The notes beneath the pieces were generated by a model that saw only the letters and a list, made by a program, of their open reading frames with translations, was not told the DNA's origin and made no database searches. A program made the position numbers and the translations under genes. A stretch of DNA of 6,701 nucleotides from JBAXRT01 sp037131065. GTDB taxonomy: Bacteria > Bacteroidota > Bacteroidia > Bacteroidales > FEN-979. The DNA is taken from positions 1 to 6,701 of the forward strand of contig JBAXRT010000149.1 in assembly GCA_037131065.1 (NCBI GenBank), written 5' to 3'. Shown piece after piece: positions 5,837-6,701 of this stretch; positions within the stretch are counted from its first letter, which is position 1; each line of letters starts with the position of its first letter.

Positions 5837-6701
5837 TTTTAAGGATCAGCGTTCTTATACTTTGTCTTTCCCTGGTGACCGGCCTGGCGGCCCAGCCGAA
5901 AAAGGTTACTTACTATGCCGACCCGGCTGCCATCCCTGCCGACCTTCCGGTGGCCCTGCACCATCTCGATGCGACCGTGTCGTTCATGCCTGCCGGGAAC
6001 CGCGTCATCAGCACATCGGTCTTCACCTTCTCTCCCAACCGTTACAAAACAGACTCCATCATCTTTTACACCCCCGGCTTTATTATCAACTCCGTGCTGA
6101 TGGATGGCAAACCGGTGGAATGGAATCTCCTGAATCCCAGCCTTATTATTTACCCCCGAAACTTTCCCCTTGTCAAGGATAAAAGCTACAAGCTCACCAT
6201 CACCTGCGAGGCGATGCCACCTTCAGGACATATCTATTTCATCGGATGGCGGCCCGAGGAGGCAGGGAAGATAAAGCAGGTCTGGGCCCACCGGCCCCAT
6301 GGCTGGCTGCCATACATTGACGGCAGGATCACCGTCGACATGAAGATCACCTTCGACCGGAATTACAAGGTCTTCTCAAACGGGGAGAGGATCAGTGTGA
6401 AGAGAAATCCCGACGGAACAGCTACCTGGCATTACCGAATGACGAAGAACCATCCCTACTTTTCAACCTCGCTCGTGATCGGCGATTATGATTACAAGAC
6501 AGCAAAAACAAAGCGGGGTGTTCCGCTTGAGTTCTGGTATTACCGTGGGATGGATGACAAAGTGGGGCCGACCTATAAATACACGGCCGAGATGTTTGAA
6601 TTTTTTGAATGGGAGATGGGGGTGGATTATCCCTACCCTCTGTACCGCGAGGCGCCGGTGATCGACTACATGTATGGTGCGATGGAGACAACCACTGCCA
6701 C
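5827..6701 (+). CDS. Secreted M1-family metallopeptidase (aminopeptidase N-like), 5' part only
   Basis: The frame is open from the ATG at 5827 to the window edge (291 full codons) with no stop. It begins with a signal peptide: K2, R6, a hydrophobic run from about 7 to 19 and a likely cleavage in GLAAQ near residue 22, so the product should be exported. No lipobox surrounds C13. A beta-rich N-terminal domain follows. At 284-292 is YGAMETTTAT, corresponding to the GxMEN exopeptidase motif of M1 enzymes, with the amine-binding Glu (E287) kept and Thr in place of the usual Asn. WAHRPHGWLPYID (about 156-168) and HPYFSTSLVIGDY (about 208-220) fit M1 domain boundaries. The zinc site HExxH and its distal Glu would lie beyond 6701, so activity cannot be judged. 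It is divergent from the kinase operon. Confidence 0.85.
   Translation, partial: MKPILRISVLILCLSLVTGLAAQPKKVTYYADPAAIPADLPVALHHLDATVSFMPAGNRVISTSVFTFSPNRYKTDSIIFYTPGFIINSVLMDGKPVEWNLLNPSLIIYPRNFPLVKDKSYKLTITCEAMPPSGHIYFIGWRPEEAGKIKQVWAHRPHGWLPYIDGRITVDMKITFDRNYKVFSNGERISVKRNPDGTATWHYRMTKNHPYFSTSLVIGDYDYKTAKTKRGVPLEFWYYRGMDDKVGPTYKYTAEMFEFFEWEMGVDYPYPLYREAPVIDYMYGAMETTTA

Noticed and set aside
5854..5865. Possible lipoprotein lipobox around Cys13 of the M1 peptidase
   Set aside because: The residues before the Cys are Leu-Ile-Leu, which lack the small residue required at -1; a type I signal peptide ending near GLAAQ fits better.
5862..6182. Plus-strand open frame of 106 codons in another frame of the peptidase gene
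   Set aside because: Pro/His/Leu-rich out-of-frame reading; the in-frame peptidase has a signal peptide and family motifs.
6422..6691. Minus-strand open frame of 89 codons near the right edge
   Set aside because: Antisense to the peptidase coding sequence, rich in Ser, Pro and Arg, no domain.

Overview
The window looks like a chromosomal core region of a Bacteroidetes (Bacteroidota) organism, G+C roughly one half by eye. Three things point there. Start codons lack Shine-Dalgarno sequences. TAnnTTTG promoter boxes sit just upstream of several genes. The order panC - panD - UPF0104-type membrane protein - (rfaE2) - radA is, from memory, common in that phylum. I see no tRNA, rRNA, CRISPR array, insertion sequence, phage gene or attachment site.

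Positions 5810 down to 1 (minus strand) hold eight tightly packed co-directional genes. In transcription order they are: a small soluble histidine kinase (HisKA_3 type), its NarL/FixJ-type response regulator, pantothenate synthetase (panC), aspartate 1-decarboxylase (panD), a polytopic flippase-like membrane protein, a stand-alone heptose-1-phosphate adenylyltransferase (rfaE2 type), radA, and an FMN-binding pyridoxamine-phosphate-oxidase-like protein cut by the left edge. Junctions run from a 14-base overlap to a 21-base gap, so co-transcription is likely. A TTTG-N22-TACTTTTG element at the end of the flippase gene may add an internal promoter for rfaE2-radA.

Positions 5827-6701 (plus strand) hold the first 291 codons of a secreted M1-family metallopeptidase that runs off the right edge. 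It diverges from the kinase gene with only 16 bases between the annotated ATGs, so the promoters must overlap coding sequence. The best-matching boxes suggest two face-to-face promoters, and a kinase start 33 bases downstream of the longest-ORF start.

Functionally, panC and panD make pantothenate, the CoA precursor. The membrane protein and rfaE2 suggest envelope or LPS work, and radA is recombinational housekeeping. A two-component pair with no recognisable sensory domain at the head of this cluster is the least expected element. I found no clear novel system. The main points are the promoter layout around 5760-5836, the missing standard start codon of the leftmost gene, and the kinase/regulator linkage to CoA-precursor genes.
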